Counted from the first letter of the stretch, positions 53,013 through 62,890 are shown. The stretch: 64,000 bases of DNA from an uncultured Nostoc sp. (GCF_937863485.1 NZ_CALMFY010000005.1:1-64000), one strand, 5' to 3'. Translations and numbers: made by a program. Notes: generated by a model from the sequence alone, not told the origin.

Positions 53013-54851
53013 ATGCAAATCTGCCAAAATCCCAATTGCTCAAATCCATTCAACTCTGATGGCAATAGATTTTGCGTGAGTTGCGGACAAAGCAACTTTG
53101 GCAAACTTCTGAGAAACCGTTACCGCGTATTGAGACTCTTAGGTGAAGGTGGGTTTAGCAGAACCTATGCAACAGAAGATGTAGATAGACTAAATGCGCC
53201 TTGTGTCATCAAGCAATTTTTCCCACAATTTCAGGGAACAGGACAACGCACCAAAGCAGCGGAATTTTTCAAAGAAGAAGCTTTTCGGTTGTATGAACTG
53301 GGAGAAAATCATACGCAAATTCCCAGATTACTAGCTTATTTTGAACAAGGTACTAGCTTGTATCTCGTACAAGAATTTATTCAAGGAAAAACTCTCTTAC
53401 AAGAAGTTCAGCAAAAAACCTATGGTGAAAAACAAATTTGGGAACTTTTAACTGATTTATTGCCAGTTCTGGAATTCGTTCATACCCATAATGTTATTCA
53501 TCGGGATATAAAACCAGAAAATATTATCCGCCGTGCAAGTGATGAAAAACCCGTATTAATTGACTTTGGTGGTGCTAAACAGCTAACACAAACCAGTTTA
53601 GGAAGACAAGCTACAGTAATCTATACCCTTGGTTATGCCCCAACAGAACAAATGGCTGGATTTGCTTGTCACGCCAGTGATTTGTATGCTTTGGGTGTAA
53701 CTTGCGTGCGTCTTTTAACTCGATGTTTGCCTTTACAGGATGCTTCTGGACAGATTAATGACCCTATTTATGATGCTATGAATGCTAAGTGGTTGTGGCG
53801 TCAACGGTTACAAGAAAAAGGTATTACTATCAGCGACGACTTAGGGAAAATTTTAGATAAATTACTAAAACATCTACCGAGCGAAAGATATCAAACAGCA
53901 GTTGAAGTTCTCAATGATTTAAAGTTTACAACATCGAACATTGAACCTGTTGCCCTAAAAATTGTTTCGATGTCCCAATCTATATTACCGCTGCTACCGC
54001 AAAAAGTAATAATACCATTACTCTCCTTAGAAAGCTTTGAATTTGATGTAGTGACAGTAGACACAGGTGGTAGAGAAGTAAACCGCGTGAACAGCAATGC
54101 AAACTTCTTTGCTGAAAAATTGGGTAAGTCTGTCACATTAGAAATGGTATCAATTCCTGGTGGTACTTACATGATGGGTTCACCAGAGTTTGAAGGGGAT
54201 GCTGACGAACGTCCTCAACACGAAGTTAGCGTCGAACCATTTTTTATGGGGAAATTTCCTGTAACTCAAGCACAGTGGAGAGTAGTAGCAGCTTTACCCA
54301 AAGTCAAACAAGCTTTAAATCCCCATCCATCGAAATTCAAAGGTCTAGATAGACCAGTGGAAAATGTATCTTGGTATGAGGCTGTAGAATTCTGTCTCAG
54401 ACTATCAGAAAAAACCGGACACGACTATCGTTTACCGAGTGAAGCTGAATGGGAATATGCTTGTCGGGCTGGAACTACAACATCCTTCCATTTTGGTGAA
54501 ACGATTACCTCTGAGTTAGTCAGTTGTGCTATCGAACCAAAAAGCAAATTCCGTAAAGAAACAACAAACGTCGGTAGTTTTGAAGTAGCTAACGCCTTTG
54601 GATTGTACGATATGCACGGGCTAGTTTGGGAATGGTGCGCTGATTCTTGGCACAACAATTATAACGACGCACCCTTAGATGGAACAGCTTGGGAAGTTAA
54701 CGGTGATATTAATCGCCGAGTCTTACGCGGTGGTTCTTGGAGTTTCAATGCAGAACTTTGTCGCAGCGCCAGTCGTAGCTGGAATGAGTCAGACGGTGGA
54801 CTGAGGGTTTGTGGTTTTAGAGTAGTATTTTCTGTAGAGGAGATTATTTAG
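53013..54851 (+). CDS. Ser/Thr protein kinase with N-terminal zinc ribbon and C-terminal formylglycine-generating-enzyme-like domain
   Basis: 612 residues. N-terminal CQNPNCSNPFNSDGNRFCVSCG is a zinc ribbon. The kinase domain has the glycine loop LLGEGGFSRTY, Lys in CVIKQFF, the catalytic loop VIHRDIKPENII and LIDFGGAKQ; all catalytic residues are present. After a linker (~320-375) the C-terminal domain (MVSIPGGTYMMGSPEFEGDADERPQHEV, PVTQAQWRVVA, YRLPSEAEWEYACRAGTTT, VWEWCADSWHNNY, RVLRGGSWSFN) matches SUMF1/FGE-sulfatase folds. Whether that domain binds ligand or modifies a Cys is not clear. The small gene at 54876 follows closely. Confidence 0.92.
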   Translation: MQICQNPNCSNPFNSDGNRFCVSCGQSNFGKLLRNRYRVLRLLGEGGFSRTYATEDVDRLNAPCVIKQFFPQFQGTGQRTKAAEFFKEEAFRLYELGENHTQIPRLLAYFEQGTSLYLVQEFIQGKTLLQEVQQKTYGEKQIWELLTDLLPVLEFVHTHNVIHRDIKPENIIRRASDEKPVLIDFGGAKQLTQTSLGRQATVIYTLGYAPTEQMAGFACHASDLYALGVTCVRLLTRCLPLQDASGQINDPIYDAMNAKWLWRQRLQEKGITISDDLGKILDKLLKHLPSERYQTAVEVLNDLKFTTSNIEPVALKIVSMSQSILPLLPQKVIIPLLSLESFEFDVVTVDTGGREVNRVNSNANFFAEKLGKSVTLEMVSIPGGTYMMGSPEFEGDADERPQHEVSVEPFFMGKFPVTQAQWRVVAALPKVKQALNPHPSKFKGLDRPVENVSWYEAVEFCLRLSEKTGHDYRLPSEAEWEYACRAGTTTSFHFGETITSELVSCAIEPKSKFRKETTNVGSFEVANAFGLYDMHGLVWEWCADSWHNNYNDAPLDGTAWEVNGDINRRVLRGGSWSFNAELCRSASRSWNESDGGLRVCGFRVVFSVEEII

Positions 54852-54875
54852 TAATTTAATTTAGAGGTTGTAGAA

Positions 54876-55340
54876 ATGATGAAGGAAAGAATTGAGAAAG
54901 GTGACATAGTATTTATAAATAAAAGTGGAAAATATTATCAACAAGTGGGTGAAGTTAGTGAGGTTGATTACAATATTTTCTTTGTCAAAATAGTGATGGT
55001 AAAGTTAGGTGATCAAGAAGAAACATTTGAAGAAAAAGATTTACAATTAAAAACTAAAAAGCCAAAGATTGAAGAAGTAATTGCATCAATAGATAAAATT
55101 ATAGAACAAGTTGATCAGATTCCCAACTTGCCGACAAGAGAGAAAGTAGAGTTACCCAACCGTCTGAAATATCTTAAATTAGATATTCCTAAACTAGATA
55201 AGCAGTTGATTCAAAAAAACTTTGACAGTATAGAAAAAATCTTCACAACAGCAAGAGAAGCAGACTCATCAGCAAACTTTTGGCAGGAAATAGATCCTAA
55301 TTTGCAGAAAATAAGCTGGTGGATTAGAACAAGCCTATGA
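54876..55340 (+). CDS. Hypothetical protein downstream of the kinase
   Basis: 154 residues. The N-terminal ~60 (ERIEKGDIVFINKSGKYYQQVGEVSEVDYNIFFVKIVMVKLGDQEE) reads like a small KOW/SH3-type beta domain, and the rest is helical (EVIASIDKIIEQVDQIPNLPTREKVELPNRLKYLKLD). No family named. It starts 24 bp after the kinase stop, so it is likely co-transcribed and could be a substrate or partner (inference). Confidence 0.6.
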   Translation: MMKERIEKGDIVFINKSGKYYQQVGEVSEVDYNIFFVKIVMVKLGDQEETFEEKDLQLKTKKPKIEEVIASIDKIIEQVDQIPNLPTREKVELPNRLKYLKLDIPKLDKQLIQKNFDSIEKIFTTAREADSSANFWQEIDPNLQKISWWIRTSL

Positions 55341-56446
55341 ATCAACAAGTAAGTCCGGTGAGAGTAAATTCAACTATGTCTTTTGCAAGAGTCAATGCGT
55401 TTCTTGGTGTCAACGTAATATGAAAACCATATACAATCCAATCCGCTTGGGTTAAGGCTAAAACTCTTTGTCAAAGTCAATTTTTTAAACGTAGATGCGA
55501 ATGCAATAGTGTATTGTAGAGTTGCGGCTGACCGCAGGATAACGCATTTGTATAGCGTCTCCCTGAGAAGAAAGAAACAAAGAAATACTTATACGAATTC
55601 TTTGTGAAACTGCACAAAATCAGGCTTGGTAAGACTTTGGGCAAAATCCCCTTGTTCTATGCAACCTTATAGGTAATCGCTGTTAACTGTATTGATACAA
55701 AATCGTGCTAAGGGAGAAGACTCGCTCTAAGCGTACCCCTACCGGGAAGCAAGCTACGCGTAGCGTCTCTAAGAGTTGCCATGCCGCAGGCTTTACGCTG
55801 CGCTATGCGCGGTATCGTCTCCCCTTCTCCCAAAGGGAGAGTAGCGCCTGCCGATGCCCAAAGGGCTGTATGGAGAAGACTGCGCTACCTCCCCTTTGCA
55901 GTTCGTTTCTCATATAGTTTGGTGCATCTTCATACAGAATTGGTATAACCAAAAAAATAACATGAGCGTCTAACGCACCGCCATAGAACATGGTGCATTA
56001 CGGCTTTAACCTAATGCACCTTACTTAAGATTTACTTTCTAAATAGCTTTTAAGACAGTGCTTTGCTTCTTAACCTAATCTTAGCAATAATTAGAGGAAA
56101 AATTTATATTTTACCGCATCATCATTGTTAGGTTTAAGGCTAAATAATTGACATTGGACATAATTAAACGTAACTATATTTTTTTCGTTTTTTATGTTTA
56201 ATGTCTTATACCTTATACTTTTTCCTTCATCCTCAGCAAGGATATTTATTTTTACCCACTTATCTAACTTTGTATTGATAACTGTATGATTAGAATTTTG
56301 TTATCAACTTGATAATTAATTCATATCAAATTATCAAAAGTATTTTTTATCTTTTAAGACCAGCTTATTATCGGTAATCCCTAAGTTTTTAGATTAATAA
56401 AGAGCGTTTTTTTAGATAGAATAAACTACGAAGATAAGGAGTATCT
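55341..56446. other. Intergenic region with GC-rich dispersed repeats
   Basis: 1.1 kb. Bases ~55716-55870 hold the repeat patchwork shared with 5066-5105 (GCTGCGCTATGCGCGG, TCTCCCAAAGGGAGAG). The ~500 bp before the next gene are AT-rich, with no clear structure. ORFs at 55705 and 55803 are repeat translations. Confidence 0.65.
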
Positions 56447-57121
56447 ATGCGTTTTTCTCAATTTGCAGGGATTCTTGGTTGTACTACAGCAGCTTTTATA
56501 TCAATTACACCCATACAGGTAGAAGCTGCAACTTTTAAAGTGATATCTGGAGTCACCAGCATTGATCATGATCACGAGGAGATTCTTAAAAGTATCGGGC
56601 TACTCATAACAGACACTAATAATACAGTTGCACCAATTCCCAGCAATTATTTAGTTGGCTTCAATATCGACCCAGCCACCAACTTCACGTTTAGTGACGA
56701 GGGCGGTTTTACTCCGCTCTCAGGTACAATCGAGGGTACTGGTACTGTTACCTTCAATGATCAAATTACTGTTGGTGACTTATCAATTGGTCTGGCTCCG
56801 GGACGTACTGTCACAGGTGGCAGCGGATTTGTTTTAAGAGATACATTTTCTTTAAATACAATTTTGTTTGATTTGAGTATTACAGAACCTGTGGCATTTG
56901 ATGGTCAAAATTTAACCATCCCTGATGTTAAATTGTTGGTTTCTCCAGAGTTTGCTAATATATTGCAAAAACCTGAATTGACAGGTTTGTTTGCTGGAAC
57001 TGCACGAATTGACGCTGAAGTTGCTGCCGTACCCGAACCTGACAGTGTACTAGCAGTTTTGGCAGCAGGTGCGGCTCTGTTGGCAACTAGATTTTATACT
57101 CAAAAAATTAAATGCACTTGA
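56447..57121 (+). CDS. PEP-CTERM sorting-signal protein
   Basis: 224 residues with AAGGAG six bases before the ATG. A signal peptide (FAGILGCTTAAFISITPIQVEAA) and the C-terminal VPEPDSVLAVLAAGAALLATRFYTQKIK are present; the latter is the PEP motif, hydrophobic helix and basic tail recognised by exosortase/EpsH. The middle is beta-rich and without other motif. The protein is presumably sorted to the cell surface or exopolysaccharide; the exosortase is not in the window. Its last 14 bp overlap the end of the convergent oxidoreductase gene. Confidence 0.88.
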   Translation: MRFSQFAGILGCTTAAFISITPIQVEAATFKVISGVTSIDHDHEEILKSIGLLITDTNNTVAPIPSNYLVGFNIDPATNFTFSDEGGFTPLSGTIEGTGTVTFNDQITVGDLSIGLAPGRTVTGGSGFVLRDTFSLNTILFDLSITEPVAFDGQNLTIPDVKLLVSPEFANILQKPELTGLFAGTARIDAEVAAVPEPDSVLAVLAAGAALLATRFYTQKIKCT

Positions 57122-58649
57122 TATCTTGAAGCATTTCTAAATGTTTACTAACAGGTGCAAGGGTATTCGCAGCAATCATCCCACTAGCGGCGACTGCTGG
57201 TAAACCAATGCCGGGAAATGTCGAGTCGCCACAGCACATCAGTCCTGGTAAAGGTGTGCTGGGGCCAGGAAACATACCAGATCCAGCCGGAATTGCTGGG
57301 CCGTAGGAACCTTGGTGACGACGGAGATAACGCTCGTGGGTTAGAGGTGTACCAACAAGTGTGACTTCGCAACGAGAGCGAATATCTGGAATGATCCGCT
57401 GTAGCGCTTGCCACATTATTTCTGCACGCGATCGCTTTTGTTCGGCGTATTCTTGGTTCCTTCTATCCATTCCCTGCCACAAAGCATATGGCTCATTACC
57501 AGGAGTATACACATGAATCACATGCTTACCTGCTGGTGCTAGGGATGGATCGAGAGTTGAAGGGATTGATATCACCACAACATTCTGAGGTGCTGTAACG
57601 CCCAATTCCCAGTTATTGACTACGATGTAATGACACCGCAAATCTGACTGTAATCCTTGAGCATCAATACCTAAATGTAGATGCATGAAGCTATCACACT
57701 CAGGTGTAGCTTGTCGTTTGCTGCGGTACTGTTTAGATATTGCCTTTTCTGGTAGCAACTTCAGGGTATCCCAAACCGATGCATTAGAAATCACTGCCCG
57801 CCGCGCCCGAATTTCTTGGCGATCGCGCAGACGCACACCCACCGCGCGATTACCTTCTACAAGCACTTGCTCCACATGAGCGCCCAGCATCAGCTTCCCA
57901 CCGTGACGCTCCAATCCTTGTACAAGGGTGTCAACTAAAGCACCACTACCACCAATCGGATATTCAAGTACTGCGTCTGGTCGATACCAGTCGGCAAACA
58001 TAAATGCTACCTCTGCGGCGCTAGTACCATCTGCTGGAAGTCCAGAAAGTAGAAAACACAGCAAATTGAGCCAATTTCGCGTAAACGAGTCTTTAACAAC
58101 AGCATCCATAATCCGGCTGAAGGGGCCCGTCAGCTTGATGATATTCGCCACATTTTTTGTCAGAGATGGAACAAACGGGCCCACAGTTCTAGCTGCACCA
58201 AAATCAAAGCGTAATGCGGCTGGTGGTATAGAAGTTGCTGCATTGGCAAATGGTTCCATAACACGCTGGAGTTGCTGCCATTCGGCTACAGCATTATCAC
58301 CACGGAATTTCATCAGCACTTCACAAAATTGCTCGGCACCAACCCCCGTGTCAAAATCACCTTCTGGCAGACAACAACCCCAAGTATCGTAGGTTACGCA
58401 TGGTAATTCAGAGCCAATTGCATCTAGCACTTGTCGCAAAGGGTTCGCAGAGGGGCTGTAAGACAGTCCAGAGTAGAGGGACGGGCCCGAGTCAAATTTG
58501 AAACCATTGCGCTCAAAAGCATGGGCAGCGCCTCCAGCAATAGAGTGGCTTTCGCAGACTATTACATCAAAGCCATACCGTGCCAAAAGAGCAGCACAAC
58601 TCAAACCGCCAATACCGCTACCAATGACAACTATATCTGTGTTTTGCAT
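57108..58649 (-). CDS. FAD-dependent oxidoreductase of the phytoene desaturase/CrtH (carotenoid isomerase) group
   Basis: 513 residues from MQNTDIVVIGSGIGGLSCAALLARYG; the ORF track starts ten codons upstream. The N-terminal Rossmann GxGxxG FAD site is followed by VIVCESHSIAGGAAHAFERNGFKFDSGPSLY, typical of carotenoid desaturases/isomerases. The C-terminal GLMCCGDSTFPGIGLPAVAASGMIAANTL is the second FAD segment. CrtH converts poly-cis to all-trans lycopene; CrtO ketolases and amine oxidases are related. Exact reaction unknown. Convergent with the PEP-CTERM gene, overlapping 14 bp. Confidence 0.82.
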   Translation of the reverse strand: MQNTDIVVIGSGIGGLSCAALLARYGFDVIVCESHSIAGGAAHAFERNGFKFDSGPSLYSGLSYSPSANPLRQVLDAIGSELPCVTYDTWGCCLPEGDFDTGVGAEQFCEVLMKFRGDNAVAEWQQLQRVMEPFANAATSIPPAALRFDFGAARTVGPFVPSLTKNVANIIKLTGPFSRIMDAVVKDSFTRNWLNLLCFLLSGLPADGTSAAEVAFMFADWYRPDAVLEYPIGGSGALVDTLVQGLERHGGKLMLGAHVEQVLVEGNRAVGVRLRDRQEIRARRAVISNASVWDTLKLLPEKAISKQYRSKRQATPECDSFMHLHLGIDAQGLQSDLRCHYIVVNNWELGVTAPQNVVVISIPSTLDPSLAPAGKHVIHVYTPGNEPYALWQGMDRRNQEYAEQKRSRAEIMWQALQRIIPDIRSRCEVTLVGTPLTHERYLRRHQGSYGPAIPAGSGMFPGPSTPLPGLMCCGDSTFPGIGLPAVAASGMIAANTLAPVSKHLEMLQDIKCI

Positions 58650-59314
58650 ATCCCTTATGTTGGCAACGATGGTTTTCAAGGTATGCTAACTGATCCAGAG
58701 TTAGCGCGTCTCAAACCCTATTCACAGAAGGATTCTAGCACAAGGGAAGAGTTTGCCAGAGCCGCCACCAACACAGAAACCATGTACTAATCATTTATTT
58801 ATAGAATAAATTTTAAGATAGCAATCCTAAATCATCTGTAAAAATCTTCTCTTTCTACACTTTGCGCCCTACCCTGCGGGAAGCCGCTCCGCGTCTATGC
58901 GTTCTTTGCGGTAGCCTGCGGCAAGCCCTCCGGGTGACGCTCCTACGTCGCTACCGCTGCGCTAACAGCAGTCGCTCATGGGGGAAACCCCCAAGACCGC
59001 GCTGCTTCACCGCTTTGCGTCTACGTTAAACGAAATAATTTTTACAACTCAGATCGGATTGCTATAGAGTAGCCACGGCTTTTTGCGGTTTTGTGCAACT
59101 GATATTACCACGGAACAAAGTCCTAAGTCTGAAGATTAAAGACTTGATTCAGACAAACTGATGAGAAACTTAAACTAGTAACTGAGTTTACCCAAGTCAA
59201 AGCAAAACTTTTGACTATTTACTACTCTCAGATTTATCCGTACTATTTTACTTAGGACGGGCTAAACCGTAGCTATCCGCTAACACGACTCAGCACTCAG
59301 ATGGAGAGAGGAAT
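58650..59314. other. Intergenic region largely occupied by a TATAGCAATCC-family element
   Basis: 665 bp upstream of both flanking genes. Bases 58817-59066 are a repeat element (separate entry). The bases before the SPFH gene are AT-rich without a clear promoter. ORF 58431 is a shadow. Confidence 0.6.
58817..59066. repeat. TATAGCAATCC-family element with inserted GC-rich repeat, copy 2
   Basis: Ends ATAGCAATCC (58818-58827) and GGATTGCTATA (59056-59066), with inward similarity (TGTAAAAAT) to the copy at 12274-12363. About 150 bp of GC-rich dispersed sequence (GCGGGAAGCCGCTCCGCGTC, GTCGCTACCGCTGCGC) sits inside, so the element is composite. Confidence 0.7.
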
Positions 59315-60175
59315 TTGAAAAATCAGCAATTGGGAAATTGGCAAACCACAGTTTTAGGAATTGTGTTAGCAATATCAGTGATTCTCGGACTAAATTCCTT
59401 TGTGATTATTAACCCTGGACAAGCAGGAGTGATCAGCATCTTGGGTAAAGCTAGAGATGGGGCTTTATTGGAAGGGATTCACGTGAAACCGCCTTTTATC
59501 TCAGTGATAGATGTGTATGATTTAACAGTCCAAAAATTTGAAGTGCCAGCGGAGAGTTCTACTAAAGATTTGCAAAATTTATCTGCGAGATTTGCGATTA
59601 ACTTTCGCCTCGATCCCATCCAGGTCGTTGAAGTTAGAAGGAAACAAGGAACTCTAGCAAATATTGTATCGAAAATCATTGCACCTCAGACACAAGAAGC
59701 ATTTAAAATTGCCGCAGCCAGAAGAACAGTAGAAGAAGCAATTACCAAAAGAAGTGAGTTGAAAGAAGACTTTGATAATGCGTTAGGCGATCGCTTAGAC
59801 AAATATGGGATAATTGTGTTAGATACTAGCGTAGTTGACTTAGCGTTCTCACCAGAATTTGCCAAAGCAGTGGAAGAAAAACAAATTGCTGAACAGCGGG
59901 CGCAAAGAGCCGTTTATGTAGCACGGGAAGCTGAACAAGAAGCACAAGCAGATGTAAATCGCGCCAAAGGTAAGGCAGAATCTCAAAGACTCTTAGCAGA
60001 GACGCTCAAAGCCCAAGGAGGACAGTTGGTTCTACAAAAAGAAGCAATTGAAGCTTGGAAGAGTGGCGGCGCTCAGATGCCAAAAGTCCTGGTTATGGGT
60101 AGTGACTCAAAAAGCGGTGTCCCCTTCATGTTCAACCTTGGAAATGTCCAAAATCAACCTGATTCGAGTAAATAA
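59315..60175 (+). CDS. Prohibitin-like SPFH-domain membrane protein
   Basis: 286 residues from a TTG preceded by GAGAGAGGA. A single N-terminal membrane helix (TTVLGIVLAISVILGLNSFVII) is followed by the SPFH/Band-7 domain (PGQAGVISILGKARDGALLEGIHVKPPFI, YDLTVQKFEVPAESSTKDLQNLSARFAINFRL). A long helical coiled coil (AQRAVYVAREAEQEAQADVNRAKGKAESQRLLAETLKAQGG) comes next. Such proteins build ring-like membrane scaffolds that organise proteases and other complexes. The TTG start is inferred from the SD sequence; the ATG at 59301 is out of frame. Confidence 0.9.
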   Translation: MKNQQLGNWQTTVLGIVLAISVILGLNSFVIINPGQAGVISILGKARDGALLEGIHVKPPFISVIDVYDLTVQKFEVPAESSTKDLQNLSARFAINFRLDPIQVVEVRRKQGTLANIVSKIIAPQTQEAFKIAAARRTVEEAITKRSELKEDFDNALGDRLDKYGIIVLDTSVVDLAFSPEFAKAVEEKQIAEQRAQRAVYVAREAEQEAQADVNRAKGKAESQRLLAETLKAQGGQLVLQKEAIEAWKSGGAQMPKVLVMGSDSKSGVPFMFNLGNVQNQPDSSK

Positions 60176-60244
60176 TACTTAGTAAGTTAGGCTAGTCCTA
60201 ACTCAAACACAACAGAAAAATTAACAAGATAATAATCGAACTTT

Positions 60245-60661
60245 ATGTCAACCCCCAATCCTCAGAATCTCACCGCCGAAGAAGCGAAAAAATTACTGAA
60301 TAAATTCAACTGTTTAGACATTGCACCTGTCCTCAAGCCATCAGAAAAATCAGTAATTCGTAGTGCCTTAATTCTAATCACCAAGCTTGCTGATTATCAA
60401 ATTTTAGGAATTTGTGCTGATACAGCAGAAGAAGGAATACTGGCGATGAAGACCTATTCTTTGGCTTTGGGTTATGAACCACCAAACAATTTACTTACAC
60501 CTGAAGGGCCAGTTTATATCAAATTAAATGGTAAAAATGGCTTGTGTTATCTTGATTCCTATGCTGGACATCATCGGGGAGTATTAGTATCTTGCCAGTC
60601 TTACCACGAAGACGGAATCAACGAAATGTATGGACATCTCCCCTTGGATTTATTTGTATAG
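60245..60661 (+). CDS. DUF1824-family protein
   Basis: 138 residues. MSTPNPQNLTAEEAKKLLNKFNCLDI, SALILITKLADYQILGICADTAEEGILAMKTYSLALGYEPP, GPVYIKLNGKNGLCYLDSYAGHHRGVLVSCQSY and EMYGHLPLDLF match the cyanobacterial DUF1824 domain. It is cytoplasmic, with no catalytic motif and no known function. It follows the SPFH gene by 69 bp on the same strand, possibly co-transcribed. Confidence 0.85.
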   Translation: MSTPNPQNLTAEEAKKLLNKFNCLDIAPVLKPSEKSVIRSALILITKLADYQILGICADTAEEGILAMKTYSLALGYEPPNNLLTPEGPVYIKLNGKNGLCYLDSYAGHHRGVLVSCQSYHEDGINEMYGHLPLDLFV

Positions 60662-60691
60662 AATTCGGACAATGTAGGTAAGGGTATGTGG

Positions 60692-60857
60692 CTAGCCCGT
60701 GTCTTGGTGGTCGAAAGTATGCTGAAACCTTTGTTATAAAGTTAAATTTGGTTTTGCAAGTTCCCTATGTATCCTTTTCTGACCACCCAAAAACTATCAA
60801 TCTCTCGTTCCTATGCAGAGTATAGGAATGAGAGCATCTCACCAAGACATGGGCTAG
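60692..60857. repeat. Inverted-repeat element between the DUF1824 and ABC-F genes
   Basis: CTAGCCCGTGTCTTGGTG (60692-60709) pairs with CACCAAGACATGGGCTAG (60840-60857), 17 of 18 positions. An inner hairpin TCTCGTTCCTAT/ATAGGAATGAGA lies near its right end. It fills most of the 246-bp gap. Confidence 0.75.
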
Positions 60858-60907
60858 GTATATGTCTTACCTACTAACTAATGACCAATGAAAAATGACT
60901 AAATATT

Positions 60908-62836
60908 ATGAGTATTATTACACTCCAGTCAGTAACAAAAGACTTTGGCATCAAGGAAATTTTAAAAGATGCTAGCTTTAGCCTCGATGCTACCGATAAA
61001 GTTGGTTTGATTGGTACTAACGGTTCTGGGAAATCAACCTTATTAAAAATGATCGCTGGGTTAGAATCGATAGATAGTGGGCAAGTTTTAGTCAACTCCG
61101 GTTCTAAAATTATCTATTTATCCCAGCAGCCAGATTTAGATGAAAATCACACAGTTTTAGAGCAAGTTTTCGCCGACAGTGGCGAACATACAGTTTTGGT
61201 GCGTGAGTATGAAGAACTGTCAGATAAATTGGTTCACTATCCAGATGATAGCCAACTGATGTCTCGGCTTTCTGTGGTGATGCAACGGATGGATACGAGT
61301 GGTGCTTGGGAATTAGAAACCAACGCTAAAATCATCCTTACAAAATTAGGAATTTCTGACTTTGATGCCAAAATAGGCACTTTATCTGGAGGTTATCGCA
61401 AGCGTATTGCTCTAGCATCAGCGTTGCTAGCAGAACCAGATATTTTGCTCATGGATGAGCCGACAAACCATCTCGATGCTCTTTCTGTTGAATGGTTACA
61501 AAGTTATTTAAATCGCTATCGTGGTGCGCTTTTTCTCATCACTCACGATCGCTACTTTTTGGATCGTGTTACCAATCGGATCATTGAAATTGACCGAGGC
61601 GACATTTACACCTATACAGGTAACTATTCATATTACCTGGAAAAGAAAGCGTTAGCTGAAGAATCTGCTGTAAGTACTCAACGTAAACATCAAGGCGTGT
61701 TGCGACGCGAGTTAGAATGGCTCAAAAAAGGGCCGAAAGCCAGAAGTACTAAGCAAAAAGCTAGAATTGACCGCGCTCATGCTTTGCGGGATACTGAATT
61801 TAAACAAGTTCAGGGTAAAGTTGATATTTCTACAGTTGGTCGTCGCATCGGCAAAAAAGTTATTGAATTAAATAAAATTTCTAAAGCTTATGATGGACGT
61901 ACCCTGATTAATAATTTCACCTACGAATTTAGTCCAGAAGACCGCATCGGCATCATCGGCGCTAACGGTGCAGGTAAATCCACTTTAATGGATATGATTA
62001 CTGGGCGGGTTAAACCAGATTCTGGCATTGCGGAAATTGGTACTACAATTCACATCGGTTATTTTGACCAGCATTCTGAAGAATTGCTCACAGCCTTAAA
62101 CGAAAATCAGCGCGTGATTGACTATATCAAAGAAGAAGGAGAATTTGTCAAAATTACCGATGGTACTCAAATTACTGCTTCCCAAATGTTGGAGCGGTTT
62201 TTGTTTCCTGGTAATCAACAGTATGCCCCAATTCATAAACTTTCGGGTGGGGAAAAACGCCGTTTATTTCTGTTGCGGGTTCTGATGAGTGCGCCCAATG
62301 TCTTGATTTTAGATGAACCGACGAACGATTTAGATGTGCAGACATTGGCAGTATTAGAGGATTATTTAGAGGATTTTGCCGGGTGTGTAATTGTAGTTTC
62401 TCACGATCGCTACTTTCTTGATCGCACCATCGATACAGTATTTTCCTTTGAAGAAGGCGGTAATCTCCGGCAATATCCAGGCAATTACTCAGTTTATCTG
62501 GACTATAAGAAGGCTGAAGAGGCACAGCAACAAGCTGCGAACACTAAGGAGAAGCCTAAAAATGTCGAAGCCCAAAATGGTGCATCTTCACCCAAAGATG
62601 TAGAGAATACCAAGCGACGGAGGTTATCCAATTGGGAAAAAAAAGAATTTGAGCAGTTGGAAGGTAAAATTGCCCAGTTAGAAGCTGAGAAAGCAGAAAC
62701 CGAGAAAACACTAGCGAATGTTTCACCGGGGAATTATAGCCAGGTGCAGAAACTCTACGAACAAGTGGAATCTCTCAAGCAAGCGATCGATGTGGCGACT
62801 GAACGGTGGTTAGAATTGGCTGAGATGGAGTCTTAA
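60908..62836 (+). CDS. ABC-F family ATPase, Uup type
   Basis: 642 residues with two ABC domains. The first has Walker A GTNGSGKST, signature LSGGYRKRIALA and Walker B LLMDEPTNHLD; the second has GANGAGKST, LSGGEKRRLFLL and LILDEPTNDLD. The inter-domain linker is in the SVSTQRKHQGVLRRELEWLKKGPKARSTKQKARI region. A charged C-terminal coiled coil (NWEKKEFEQLEGKIAQLEAEKAETEKTLANV) is typical of Uup, which acts on DNA or ribosomes rather than transport. No membrane segments. Start at ATG 60908. Confidence 0.93.
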   Translation: MSIITLQSVTKDFGIKEILKDASFSLDATDKVGLIGTNGSGKSTLLKMIAGLESIDSGQVLVNSGSKIIYLSQQPDLDENHTVLEQVFADSGEHTVLVREYEELSDKLVHYPDDSQLMSRLSVVMQRMDTSGAWELETNAKIILTKLGISDFDAKIGTLSGGYRKRIALASALLAEPDILLMDEPTNHLDALSVEWLQSYLNRYRGALFLITHDRYFLDRVTNRIIEIDRGDIYTYTGNYSYYLEKKALAEESAVSTQRKHQGVLRRELEWLKKGPKARSTKQKARIDRAHALRDTEFKQVQGKVDISTVGRRIGKKVIELNKISKAYDGRTLINNFTYEFSPEDRIGIIGANGAGKSTLMDMITGRVKPDSGIAEIGTTIHIGYFDQHSEELLTALNENQRVIDYIKEEGEFVKITDGTQITASQMLERFLFPGNQQYAPIHKLSGGEKRRLFLLRVLMSAPNVLILDEPTNDLDVQTLAVLEDYLEDFAGCVIVVSHDRYFLDRTIDTVFSFEEGGNLRQYPGNYSVYLDYKKAEEAQQQAANTKEKPKNVEAQNGASSPKDVENTKRRRLSNWEKKEFEQLEGKIAQLEAEKAETEKTLANVSPGNYSQVQKLYEQVESLKQAIDVATERWLELAEMES

Positions 62837-62890
62837 TGTCTGAATATGGTGCGTTATGGCTTTGCTATCACGCACTCTACTACTTTTTAG

